Assembly (NCBI GenBank): GCA_002377855.1
Contig: DFQQ01000015.1
Location: forward strand, 24,045 to 88,044
Direction: 5' to 3'
DNA length: 64,000 nt
Source of the DNA: Acidovorax delafieldii
Lineage (GTDB): Bacteria; Pseudomonadota; Gammaproteobacteria; Burkholderiales; Burkholderiaceae_C
The stretch's first letter is position 1. Every line of letters starts with the position of its first letter. This document shows positions 51,994-60,793 of the stretch, piece by piece. A program made the translations under genes and the position numbers. Under the pieces are notes generated by a model. It had not been told where the DNA came from and made no database searches. It saw only the letters and a program-made list of their open reading frames with translations.

Positions 51994-53066
51994 TCGACGC
52001 GCTCTACAACGCGGGCCTGGGGTTGTTGCCATTTGGCTGGTGGACTGCCCTGGCATGGCCGGTCCTTTGGATCTTGCTCAAGATTGTCTGCATCTTGGCT
52101 CCACTCATGGGTGCGGTTGCTTACCTGACGCTGTGGGAGCGCAAGCTCTTGGGCTTCATGCAAGTGCGTCACGGCCCCAACCGGGTTGGCCCGTTGGGAT
52201 TGTTGCAGCCTATTGCCGATGCCTTGAAGCTGCTGACCAAAGAAATCATCCAACCCACTGCAGCGAGCAAAGGGCTGTTTGTGCTGGGGCCAGTGATGGC
52301 CATCATGCCGGCTCTTGCTGCCTGGGTGGCCATTCCTTTCGGGCCTGATGTGGCGCTGGCCAATGTCAACGCGGGCTTGCTGCTGGTCATGGCTATCACA
52401 TCGATTGAGGTGTACGGCGTCATCATTGCCGGGTGGGCTTCGAACTCAAAGTACGCTTTTCTCGGCGCTTTGCGAGCATCTGCCCAAATGGTGAGCTATG
52501 AAATCGCAATGGGTTTCTGTTTCCTGATCGTGATCATGGTTTCGGGCAGCATGAACCTGACCGAGATTGTGACCAGCCAGGGCCGCGGGTGGGCAGCGTC
52601 GCATGGCGTAGCCCTGTTCTCTTGGAACTGGTTGCCCCTGCTGCCGATTTTCCTGGTCTATCTGATTTCCGGAGTCGCTGAAACGAACCGCCACCCGTTC
52701 GACGTGGTGGAAGGTGAGGCTGAAATCGTGGCCGGGCACATGGTTGAGTATTCGGGCATGGGATTCGCCATTTTCTTCTTGGCCGAATACGCGAGCATGT
52801 GGCTGGTGTCCATCCTTGCGGTACTCATGTTCCTGGGCGGATGGTTGCCTCCTGTGGATGCGTTGGCTTTCATTCCCGGCTGGATATGGCTGGCCGCCAA
52901 GACGTTCTTGGTCGTGTCGATGTTCATCTGGATTCGCGCTACGTTTCCTCGCTTCCGTTATGACCAGATCATGCGTCTGGGTTGGAAGATTTTCATTCCA
53001 GTCACATTGGTGTGCCTGGTGGTTGTGGGCGGCTGGTTGCTCTCGCCCTGGAATATCTGGAAATAA
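51990..53066 (+). CDS. nuoH: NADH-quinone oxidoreductase subunit H
   Basis: A 358-aa membrane subunit with about eight helices, forming the quinone tunnel. The family signature GPNRVGPLGLLQPIADALKL and the RHPFDVVEGEAEIVAG-type block (ETNRHPFDVVEGEAEIVAGH) with acidic residues for proton coupling are present. The ATG overlaps the nuoG stop (ATGA). Confidence 0.97.
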   Translation: MIDALYNAGLGLLPFGWWTALAWPVLWILLKIVCILAPLMGAVAYLTLWERKLLGFMQVRHGPNRVGPLGLLQPIADALKLLTKEIIQPTAASKGLFVLGPVMAIMPALAAWVAIPFGPDVALANVNAGLLLVMAITSIEVYGVIIAGWASNSKYAFLGALRASAQMVSYEIAMGFCFLIVIMVSGSMNLTEIVTSQGRGWAASHGVALFSWNWLPLLPIFLVYLISGVAETNRHPFDVVEGEAEIVAGHMVEYSGMGFAIFFLAEYASMWLVSILAVLMFLGGWLPPVDALAFIPGWIWLAAKTFLVVSMFIWIRATFPRFRYDQIMRLGWKIFIPVTLVCLVVVGGWLLSPWNIWK

Positions 53067-53078
53067 GCGGGGACACAA

Positions 53079-53591
53079 ATGACTGCTGTTGTTGCTGCTG
53101 CACCTTTCTCCTTCAAAGACTTCCTCAAGAGCTTCATGCTCGTTGAGTTGCTCAAGGGCATGGCCCTGACGGGGCGCTACGCCTTTCGCCGCAAGGTGAC
53201 TGTGCAATTCCCAGAGGAAAAGACACCTTTGTCGCCCCGGTTCCGCGGACTGCATGCGCTGCGCCGCTATGAAAACGGAGAAGAACGGTGCATTGCCTGT
53301 AAGTTGTGCGAGGCGGTATGTCCTGCCCTGGCGATCACGATCGAATCGGATGTACGTGACGACGGTTCGCGCCGCACCACGCGCTACGACATTGATCTGA
53401 CGAAGTGCATTTTCTGTGGTTTCTGTGAAGAAAGCTGCCCCGTGGATTCCATTGTGGAGACGCATATCTTCGAATATCACGGCGAAAAGCGAGGCGATCT
53501 GTATTTCACAAAGGACATGCTCTTGGCGGTGGGTGACCGGTACGAAGGCGAAATCGCTGCAGCTAAGGCGGCAGATGCCAAGTACCGCTGA
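53079..53591 (+). CDS. nuoI: NADH-quinone oxidoreductase subunit I
   Basis: A 170-aa 8Fe ferredoxin-like subunit with two cysteine sets: CIACKLCEAVCPALA and CIFCGFCEESCPVDS, ligands for clusters N6a and N6b. The N-terminal helix SFKDFLKSFMLVELLKG anchors it to the membrane surface. Normal length. Confidence 0.97.
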   Translation: MTAVVAAAPFSFKDFLKSFMLVELLKGMALTGRYAFRRKVTVQFPEEKTPLSPRFRGLHALRRYENGEERCIACKLCEAVCPALAITIESDVRDDGSRRTTRYDIDLTKCIFCGFCEESCPVDSIVETHIFEYHGEKRGDLYFTKDMLLAVGDRYEGEIAAAKAADAKYR

Positions 53592-53641
53592 TCGGTGTTG
53601 AACTCAGCCTGTTTGCCAGACTTTCTATAAAGACCCGATCC

Positions 53642-54310
53642 ATGGACGCCAAGACTGGTTTCTTTTATCTTTTCTCGGTTGTGCTGCTGTTTGCTGCCTT
53701 TCGAGTCATCACGGCGCGCAACCCTGTGCACGCCGTGCTTTATCTCATTCTTGCCTTCTCGCAGGCCGCCGCTGTTTGGTTGCTGTTGAAGGCCGAATTT
53801 CTCGCCATTGCGCTGGTACTGGTGTATCTAGGCGCCGTCATGGTGCTGTTTCTTTTCGTGGTGATGATGCTGGATATCCACATCGATACCGTACGCAAAG
53901 GATTCTGGAAGCACTTCCCCTTGGCGGCCACAGTGGGGGCGCTGATTGCGCTGGAGATGGCGGCCGTGTTGATGGGAGGTTTCCGCGGGCTGGAAGAGCC
54001 TAAGGCTGCGGCTCCTTTGTTGGATGCTGCCGGGCAAGTGATTCAGTATTCCAATACCAAGACCTTGGGAAAGCTGCTGTACACACAGTACCTTTACCCA
54101 GTTGAAATTGCAGCGGTCATCCTGCTGGTGGCAATGATTGCTGCCATTGCACTGACGTTGCGTCAGCGCAAGGATAGCAAGGCGATCAATCCATCCACCC
54201 AGATTCGCGTCCGTGCGCGCGATCGGCTGGATGTCGTGAAGGTGGCCGTGACGCAGAGGCCCGCAGAGCCGCTGCCCGAAATCGTTCCGGCCGAGGAGAA
54301 AAAAACATGA
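53642..54310 (+). CDS. nuoJ: NADH-quinone oxidoreductase subunit J
   Basis: A 222-aa membrane subunit with about five helices. The TM3 pi-bulge region VYLGAVMVLFLFVVMMLD is conserved. The C-terminus after about residue 190 is a soluble, Pro/Glu-rich tail. Its stop overlaps nuoK by 4 nt (ATGA at 54307). Confidence 0.95.
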   Translation: MDAKTGFFYLFSVVLLFAAFRVITARNPVHAVLYLILAFSQAAAVWLLLKAEFLAIALVLVYLGAVMVLFLFVVMMLDIHIDTVRKGFWKHFPLAATVGALIALEMAAVLMGGFRGLEEPKAAAPLLDAAGQVIQYSNTKTLGKLLYTQYLYPVEIAAVILLVAMIAAIALTLRQRKDSKAINPSTQIRVRARDRLDVVKVAVTQRPAEPLPEIVPAEEKKT

Positions 54311-54615
54311 CTTTGACTTTGGGGCATTTTCTTTCGCTCGGCGCGATGCTGTTCGCTTTGTCGGTCATCGGTATTTTTCTGAACCGCAAAAACCTGATTG
54401 TGCTGTTGATGGCAATCGAGCTGATGCTGCTTGCCGTGAACATGAATTTCGTCGCGTTTTCCCATTATCTGGATGACATGCACGGGCAAGTGTTCGTGTT
54501 TTTTATCTTGACCGTGGCCGCAGCTGAGTCCGCTATCGGGCTGGCCATTCTGGTGCTGCTGTTCCGCAACAAGACCAGCATCAACGCAGAAGACCTCAAC
54601 ACCCTTAAGGGTTGA
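54307..54615 (+). CDS. nuoK: NADH-quinone oxidoreductase subunit K
   Basis: A 102-aa three-helix membrane subunit (MrpC-like). The conserved membrane acidic residues are seen in LLMAIELMLLAVNMNFVAF and VAAAESAIGLAILV. Length is normal. It overlaps nuoJ and is followed 31 nt later by nuoL. Confidence 0.96.
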   Translation: MTLTLGHFLSLGAMLFALSVIGIFLNRKNLIVLLMAIELMLLAVNMNFVAFSHYLDDMHGQVFVFFILTVAAAESAIGLAILVLLFRNKTSINAEDLNTLKG

Positions 54616-54646
54616 TGAGCCACCCGTATTCCCTAGGTTCTCAAGA

Positions 54647-56680
54647 ATGAGTCAAACCCTCTCTGCTTCAACGCTCCTGGCTGTTCCGCTGGCTCCGCTG
54701 GCGGGCGCTTTGTTGGCTGGCGTATTCGGTACAACCTTTGGCGGCAACTGGATTGGGCGACGCCTCAGCCACACGCTGACGATCCTTGGCGTGTTGGTGG
54801 CTTTCGTCCTCTCCGCGATGACGCTCAAGAGCGTTGCCCTGGACGGCGCACGTTTTAACGAAACGCTCTACACCTGGATGGTCGTAGGTGGTCTGAAGAT
54901 GGAAGTAGGCTTTCTGGTGGATAGCCTCACTGCCATGATGATGGTGGTGGTAACTTTTGTGTCCCTGATGGTGCACATCTACACCATTGGCTACATGGAA
55001 GAAGACGAAGGGTACAACCGCTTCTTTGCCTACATTTCGTTGTTCACCTTCTCCATGCTCATGCTTGTCATGAGCAACAACCTGCTGCAGTTGTTCTTTG
55101 GTTGGGAGGCGGTGGGCCTGGTTTCCTACTTGTTGATCGGTTTCTGGTTCAACAAGCCTTCGGCCATTTTTGCCAACATGAAGGCGTTTTTGGTGAACCG
55201 GGTAGGTGACTTCGGGTTCATCCTGGGCATTGGCCTGATCGCTGCGTACGCCGGCACCCTGAATTATGGCGAAATCTTCGCGAAATCGAGCGAGTTGGGC
55301 GCCTTGAACTTCCCCGGTACCGGCTGGATGTTGATCACCGTGATTTGCATTTGTCTGTTCATCGGCGCCATGGGTAAGTCCGCCCAGTTCCCCTTGCATG
55401 TATGGCTGCCCGATTCGATGGAAGGTCCCACCCCCATTTCCGCGCTGATTCACGCGGCCACCATGGTGACGGCTGGCATCTTCATGGTGTCGCGCATGTC
55501 GCCTTTGTTTGAATTGTCAGACACTGCTTTGAATTTCATTTTGGTGATCGGGTCCATTACCGCCCTGTTCATGGGTTTCCTGGGCATCATCCAGAACGAT
55601 ATCAAGCGTGTTGTGGCTTATTCCACGCTGTCGCAGCTGGGGTATATGACTGTGGCGTTGGGCGCCTCTGCCTATTCAGTTGCCGTGTTCCACCTGATGA
55701 CGCACGCGTTTTTCAAGGCGCTTTTGTTCTTGGGCGCTGGCTCCGTCATCATGGGCATGCACCACAACCAAGACATTCGGTGGATGGGTGGTGTGCGCAA
55801 GTACATGCCGATCACATGGATCACTTCTTTGCTCGGATCGCTGGCGCTGATTGGTACCCCGCTGTTCTCGGGCTTTTATTCCAAAGACAGCATCATCGAA
55901 GCTGTGCACTTCAGTCATTTGCCTGCCGCTGGGTTTGCGCATTTTGCGGTCTTGGCGGGTGTTTTTGTCACAGCTTTCTATTCCTTCCGCATGTATTTCC
56001 TCGTGTTCCATGGCAAGGAGCGCTTTGATCAGAACCCCGATGCGCACCATGGCGACCACCATGGGCATGATGATCATCACGAGCCTCATGAGTCGCCGTG
56101 GGTCGTGACGGTTCCCCTTGTTTTGCTGGCCATCCCATCAGTGGTAGTGGGCTTCATGTTCATTCAGCCCATGCTGTTTGGTGACTTCTTCAAGGATATG
56201 ATCTTTGTGGATGCCGCCAAGCATCCTGCGATGGCGAAACTGGGTGAGATATTCCACGGCCCGGTGGCCATGGCCTTGCACGGCTTGCAAACGGCGCCTT
56301 TCTGGTTGGCTCTGGCCGGTGTCGCGTTGTCGTACTACATGTACATGGTCAACCCCGCTTTGCCCGCAGGAATCAAAGCCCGCGTGCAGCCGCTGTACCG
56401 CCTGCTGGAAAACAAGTATTACTTGGATTGGATCAACGAGAACATTCTCGCCAGAGGCGCTAGGGCCCTGGGCGTAGGGCTCTGGAAGGTGGGCGACCAA
56501 GCCATCATTGACGGCGGCATCGTGAATGGCTCGTGGAAGCTGGTCGGTGCCGTGGCAGGTATGGTGCGTTGGATCCAGTCTGGTTTTATTTTCCATTACG
56601 CCTTGGTGATGATTCTGGGTGTGTTCGCGCTGATGACTTGGTTTGTCTGGGGCGACTTCTTCATGCAACTCATCAAATAA
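54647..56680 (+). CDS. nuoL: NADH-quinone oxidoreductase subunit L
   Basis: A 677-aa Mrp-type proton pump subunit with about 14-16 helices and the C-terminal lateral helix. Key lysines and the broken helices are present around GWEAVGLVSYLLIGFW, KSAQFPLHVWLPDSMEGPTP and HAATMVTAG. A His/Asp-rich loop at residues about 467-482 (HHGDHHGHDDHHEPHE) sits between two helices. It carries the longest N-terminal/internal span of the operon. Confidence 0.96.
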   Translation: MSQTLSASTLLAVPLAPLAGALLAGVFGTTFGGNWIGRRLSHTLTILGVLVAFVLSAMTLKSVALDGARFNETLYTWMVVGGLKMEVGFLVDSLTAMMMVVVTFVSLMVHIYTIGYMEEDEGYNRFFAYISLFTFSMLMLVMSNNLLQLFFGWEAVGLVSYLLIGFWFNKPSAIFANMKAFLVNRVGDFGFILGIGLIAAYAGTLNYGEIFAKSSELGALNFPGTGWMLITVICICLFIGAMGKSAQFPLHVWLPDSMEGPTPISALIHAATMVTAGIFMVSRMSPLFELSDTALNFILVIGSITALFMGFLGIIQNDIKRVVAYSTLSQLGYMTVALGASAYSVAVFHLMTHAFFKALLFLGAGSVIMGMHHNQDIRWMGGVRKYMPITWITSLLGSLALIGTPLFSGFYSKDSIIEAVHFSHLPAAGFAHFAVLAGVFVTAFYSFRMYFLVFHGKERFDQNPDAHHGDHHGHDDHHEPHESPWVVTVPLVLLAIPSVVVGFMFIQPMLFGDFFKDMIFVDAAKHPAMAKLGEIFHGPVAMALHGLQTAPFWLALAGVALSYYMYMVNPALPAGIKARVQPLYRLLENKYYLDWINENILARGARALGVGLWKVGDQAIIDGGIVNGSWKLVGAVAGMVRWIQSGFIFHYALVMILGVFALMTWFVWGDFFMQLIK

Positions 56681-56693
56681 GGAAAAAAACAAA

Positions 56694-58172
56694 ATGAGTT
56701 CGTTGTTGAGTCTCGCAATCTGGATACCTATCGTCTTCGGTGTGATCTTGCTCGCCCTTGGGCGTGATGACCACGCCCGTGCCGTGCGCTGGATCGCTTT
56801 GGTGGGGGCGCTCGTTGGGTTGTTGGTAACGCTGCCGCTGTACGGGGGGTTTGAGACTGGTACCGCCGCGATGCAATTCGTGGAAAAGGCCGTTTGGATT
56901 GAGCGCTTCAATGTGAACTATCACGTGGGCGTTGACGGCATTTCCTTTTGGTTCGTACCGTTGACGGCGTTCATCACCGTCATTGTGGTTCTCGCCTCTT
57001 GGGAGTCGATTACAGAACGCGTGAACCAGTACATGGGCGCTTTCTTGATTTTGTCGGGCCTGATGATCGGGGTATTCACGGCTTTGGACGGCATGCTGTT
57101 CTACGTGTTCTTCGAAGCCACCCTGATTCCCATGTACCTGATCATCGGTATCTGGGGCGGCCCCAACAAGATCTACGCAGCGTTCAAGTTCTTCCTGTAC
57201 ACGCTGCTTGGCTCGTTGTTGATGCTGATCGCTCTGATCTACCTGTACAACCAATCGGGTGGCAGCTTCGATATTGCGGCTTGGCACAAGCTGCCGTTGA
57301 GTAGCACGGCGCAGACGTTGTTGTTCTTTGCCTTCTTTGCAGCGTTCGCCGTCAAGGTGCCCATGTGGCCTGTGCACACATGGCTGCCTGACGTGCACGT
57401 GGAAGCTCCCACAGGTGGTTCGGCAGTGCTGGCTGCCATCATGCTGAAGCTGGGCGCCTATGGTTTCCTGCGCTTCTCTCTGCCTATCGCGCCTGATGCT
57501 TCGCGGGAATGGGCTTGGCTGATGATTGCCCTGTCTTTGGTCGCTGTGATCTATGTGGGCCTCGTCGCCATGGTCCAGAAGGACATGAAGAAGCTGGTTG
57601 CGTACTCTTCAGTGGCGCACATGGGTTTCGTGACCCTGGGTTTTTTCATCTTCAACGACCTCGGTGTCTCGGGCGGTTTGGTGCAGATGATTGCGCACGG
57701 GTTTGTTTCGGGCGCGATGTTCCTCTCCATCGGTGTACTGTATGACCGCGTCCATTCGCGTGAGATTGCCGCCTACGGCGGTGTCGTCAACACCATGCCC
57801 AATTTCACCGCGTTTGCTCTGCTGTTTGCGATGGCCAACTGCGGTTTGCCGGGGACTGCTGGCTTTGTGGGTGAGTGGATGGTTATCCTGGGTGCTGTAA
57901 AGGCCAACTTCTGGGTCGGCTTGGCTGCAGCGACGGCATTGATCTTCGGTGCCGCATACACGCTTTGGATGTTCAAGCGCGTCTATCTGGGACCCGTTGG
58001 CAACAGCCATGTCAAGGAGCTGACCGACATTGGGAGGCGTGAATTCTTGGTTCTCGCGCTGTTGGCTGTGGCCGTCCTGGCAATGGGCTTGTATCCCCGT
58101 CCGTTCACCGATGTGATGGATACATCAGTGGCTGAACTGCTCAAGCACGTGGCCTTGCAAAAGCTGAACTGA
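56694..58172 (+). CDS. nuoM: NADH-quinone oxidoreductase subunit M
   Basis: A 492-aa Mrp-type proton pump subunit (about 14 helices). The motifs DGISFWFVPLTAF, FFEATLIPMYLIIG, KVPMWPVHTWLPDVHVEAPTGGSAVLA and YSSVAHMGFV are those of NuoM. ATG at 56694 follows a GGAAAAAA region; an upstream start inside nuoL was rejected. Confidence 0.96.
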   Translation: MSSLLSLAIWIPIVFGVILLALGRDDHARAVRWIALVGALVGLLVTLPLYGGFETGTAAMQFVEKAVWIERFNVNYHVGVDGISFWFVPLTAFITVIVVLASWESITERVNQYMGAFLILSGLMIGVFTALDGMLFYVFFEATLIPMYLIIGIWGGPNKIYAAFKFFLYTLLGSLLMLIALIYLYNQSGGSFDIAAWHKLPLSSTAQTLLFFAFFAAFAVKVPMWPVHTWLPDVHVEAPTGGSAVLAAIMLKLGAYGFLRFSLPIAPDASREWAWLMIALSLVAVIYVGLVAMVQKDMKKLVAYSSVAHMGFVTLGFFIFNDLGVSGGLVQMIAHGFVSGAMFLSIGVLYDRVHSREIAAYGGVVNTMPNFTAFALLFAMANCGLPGTAGFVGEWMVILGAVKANFWVGLAAATALIFGAAYTLWMFKRVYLGPVGNSHVKELTDIGRREFLVLALLAVAVLAMGLYPRPFTDVMDTSVAELLKHVALQKLN

Positions 58173-58194
58173 CCGACAGAACAGAGAGATTGAG

Positions 58195-59688
58195 ATGATT
58201 GACAACATCAGCTGGCTTGCGGTCTACCCTGAGATCGTGCTTCTTGTGATGGCCTGCGTGATTGCGCTGGTTGACTTGGGTGTGAACAGCCCCCGGCGCA
58301 CTGCCACCTATGTGCTGACCATGCTTACCTTGGCTGTAGTAGCAGCATTGGAGGGCGTGTACGCCAGCAGTGGCAACACCTTCTATGGCTTCGGAAACAT
58401 GGTGGTCAGTGACGCCATGGGCAATTGGCTGAAGTGCTTCGCCACGATTGCAGTCATGGTGACCCTGGTGTACGGGCGTCCTTACGCAGCGGACCGTGAC
58501 ATGTTGCGCGGCGGTGAGATGTTCACGTTGTCCATGTTCGCTCTGCTGGGCATGTTCATCATGATCTCGGGCAACAACTTCCTGGTGATTTACCTGGGCC
58601 TGGAGCTGTTGACGCTGTCGAGCTATGCCTTGGTAGCCCTGCGTCGCGATAACGCGACTGCGACGGAAGCTGCCATGAAGTATTTCGTGTTGGGGGCCAT
58701 GGCCAGCGGTTTCCTTCTGTACGGCTTGTCCATGCTCTACGGCGCGACAGGTTCGCTGGACATTGGCCAAGTCTTCAAGGCGGTGCTGTCTGGCCAGATC
58801 AAACATCAAGTGCTGGTGTTTGGCTTGGTGTTTGTGGTGGCGGGCTTGGCGTTCAAGCTTGGTGTTGTTCCTTTCCACATGTGGATTCCAGACGTCTACC
58901 AAGGCGCACCCACAGCGGTCACCTTGATGATCGGTAGCGCACCCAAGCTGGCGGCGTTCGCCATCACCATGCGCCTTCTCGTGGATGGCCTGCTGCCGTT
59001 GGCTATTGACTGGCAGCAGATGCTGGCTGTGCTGGCCATCGGTTCATTGCTGATTGGTAATCTGGCGGCCATTGCGCAGACCAACCTCAAGCGGATGCTG
59101 GCGTATTCGACTATTTCCCAGATGGGTTTTGTGTTGCTGGGCCTCTTGTCCGGTGTGATCAATGGGCAGGTCGACTCGGCGGTGGCAGAAAATGCCTACA
59201 GCGCTTCGATGTTCTATGTGGTGACTTATGTGCTGACCACGCTCGCCACCTTCGGTGTCATTCTTCTGCTGGCCCGCGAAGGGTTTGAGAGTGAGGAGAT
59301 TTCTGACCTTGCGGGCCTCAACCAGCGCAGCCCACTGTACGCTGGCGTGATGGCCGTTTGCCTGTTTTCTATGGCTGGTATTCCTCCGCTCGTGGGCTTT
59401 TATGCCAAGCTGGCTGTGCTTCAGTCGCTCTTGGCATCGGGCCAAGCGTTGTACATCGCCTTGGCAGTATTTGCGGTGGTCATGTCTTTGATTGGCGCTT
59501 TCTACTATCTTCGGGTCGTCAAGGTCATGTATTTCGACGCACCTTTGACCGCTACCAGCGTCTCGGCTCCGCTGGACGTGCGCGTGGTGTTGACGGTGAA
59601 TGGTGCGCTGGTGCTGGTCTTGGGACTGCTGCCTGGTGGTCTGATGGCTCTGTGTGCCAACGCCATCGTGCGTGCCCTCGCGACTTGA
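58195..59688 (+). CDS. nuoN: NADH-quinone oxidoreductase subunit N
   Basis: A 497-aa Mrp-type proton pump subunit (about 14 helices) and the last nuo gene. Signatures are LGLELLTLSSYALVAL, EAAMKYFVLGAMASG, GVVPFHMWIPDVYQGAPTAVT and LAYSTISQMGFVLLG. The TGA is 7 nt before the GTG of the next gene, so DUF2818 is probably in the operon. Confidence 0.96.
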   Translation: MIDNISWLAVYPEIVLLVMACVIALVDLGVNSPRRTATYVLTMLTLAVVAALEGVYASSGNTFYGFGNMVVSDAMGNWLKCFATIAVMVTLVYGRPYAADRDMLRGGEMFTLSMFALLGMFIMISGNNFLVIYLGLELLTLSSYALVALRRDNATATEAAMKYFVLGAMASGFLLYGLSMLYGATGSLDIGQVFKAVLSGQIKHQVLVFGLVFVVAGLAFKLGVVPFHMWIPDVYQGAPTAVTLMIGSAPKLAAFAITMRLLVDGLLPLAIDWQQMLAVLAIGSLLIGNLAAIAQTNLKRMLAYSTISQMGFVLLGLLSGVINGQVDSAVAENAYSASMFYVVTYVLTTLATFGVILLLAREGFESEEISDLAGLNQRSPLYAGVMAVCLFSMAGIPPLVGFYAKLAVLQSLLASGQALYIALAVFAVVMSLIGAFYYLRVVKVMYFDAPLTATSVSAPLDVRVVLTVNGALVLVLGLLPGGLMALCANAIVRALAT

Positions 59689-59695
59689 GGATCTT

Positions 59696-60001
59696 GTGTC
59701 ACAAACTGGTGCCATCTGGTTGGTCATTCTGGCAGCGCTGGTCGCCGCCAACCTGCCGTTTATGAACCAGCGGGTGGGTTTGGTGGGACCTGTTGCCCTT
59801 CCACGCAAGAGCCTCTTCATCCGGTTGGTTGAGCTGGTTGCCTTGTATTTGCTGGTGGGCGGTATTGCCATGCTGCTGGAACGGCGCGCTGGGCAAAATG
59901 CTCCCCAGGGGTGGGAGTTCTACGCCATCACGGGCACTTTGTTCCTCACGCTGGCGTTTCCAGGCTTCGTATACCGCTACCTGTTGCGCCGCCACGGCTG
60001 A
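59696..60001 (+). CDS. DUF2818 family membrane protein
   Basis: A 101-aa protein with three hydrophobic segments (TGAIWLVILAALVAANLPF, LVELVALYLLVGGIAMLL, FYAITGTLFLTLAFPGFVYRY) and a basic end. It matches the DUF2818 family found just after nuoN in betaproteobacteria; a role in complex I assembly or stability is inferred from position only. The GTG at 59696, with GAGG 6 nt upstream, gives VSQTGAIW as start. Confidence 0.8.
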   Translation: MSQTGAIWLVILAALVAANLPFMNQRVGLVGPVALPRKSLFIRLVELVALYLLVGGIAMLLERRAGQNAPQGWEFYAITGTLFLTLAFPGFVYRYLLRRHG

Positions 60002-60029
60002 ACGTGCCTGACCCCGAGCGGTTGTCGTC

Positions 60030-60494
60030 ATGAAGGTGTTGGATCTGCATTGCCGCAGCGACCATGTTTTTGAAGGCTGGTTCGCGTCCGAAGACGACTA
60101 CCAAGCCCAACTCGCGCGTGGGCTGGTTCAATGCCCAATGTGTGGCGACGACCAAATAGGTAAGCGGCTGAGCGCTCCGCGTCTGAACTTGGGGGCATCT
60201 CCATCAACCAGCAAAGCCGCGTCTGCCCATCCTGACGCTTCGCCTGCCAATGCTCCAGCCCCCGCTCTTGGCTCGTCTCACGCTGCTGATTGGCTCCATC
60301 GGATGCGGCGGGCGGTAGCGCAGTCTGAAGACGTCGGGGACCGCTTTGCCGACGAGGCGCGAAAGATGCACACGGGTGAAGCAGACGAGCGTGCCATTCG
60401 CGGGCATGCCACGCTAAACCAGACCCTGCAGTTGTTGGAAGAAGGCATCCCCGTGCTGCCCTTGCCTCCCGCGCTGAAGGAGCCACTTCAGTAG
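60030..60494 (+). CDS. DUF1178 family protein
   Basis: A 154-aa soluble protein. It begins MKVLDLHCRSDHVFEGWF and has a Cys-x-x-Cys pair in VQCPMCGDDQ, together with an upstream HC and H suggesting a small zinc site; the middle is an Ala/Ser/Pro-rich linker and the C-terminal half has DRFADEARKMHTGE and a helical end. This is the DUF1178 pattern. Function unknown. It follows DUF2818 by 28 nt and likely ends the complex I transcript. Confidence 0.8.
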   Translation: MKVLDLHCRSDHVFEGWFASEDDYQAQLARGLVQCPMCGDDQIGKRLSAPRLNLGASPSTSKAASAHPDASPANAPAPALGSSHAADWLHRMRRAVAQSEDVGDRFADEARKMHTGEADERAIRGHATLNQTLQLLEEGIPVLPLPPALKEPLQ

Positions 60495-60738
60495 GCTTTC
60501 AGCGGTGCACTCGCCTGGGGCCGAACACGAGGTGCGTCGCAACTTTCATCTCTGCATTCACTGGCAACCGTTGACCAGGGTAGGCCGTATCGTGCGCCTA
60601 CGCGGTCTGCCCGCTACGGCCTCGCTGCGCCTCTTTCCGCGCTGTGGCTTGGCACAGCTCCCTTGCGGTCGTATCTACACAGTTGTTTGCAATGCGTTGC
60701 TGTGCAGCCACGATGGTTGCGCCGTAGAAATGCCTACA
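60495..60738. other. Gene-free spacer before the MCP promoter
   Basis: No credible gene is seen; frames here lack ribosome sites and family features. No terminator for the nuo-side transcript is obvious. The right end holds the FliA-like promoter. Confidence 0.35.
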
Positions 60739-60764
60739 TACAAACAGGAGAGTGCACCCGATAA
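60739..60764 (+). promoter_or_regulatory. Candidate FliA (sigma28) promoter of the MCP gene
   Basis: CCCGATAA at 60757-60764 matches the sigma28 -10 GCCGATAA at 7 of 8 bases. TACAAACA at 60739-60746 is a partial match to the -35 TAAAGTTT, with a 10-bp gap instead of 11. Transcription would start near 60771, 23 nt before the ATG. This fits a chemotaxis gene in the flagellar regulon. Confidence 0.5.
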
Positions 60765-60793
60765 TTTTCAAATACTTACACCAGGGGTTTCCT

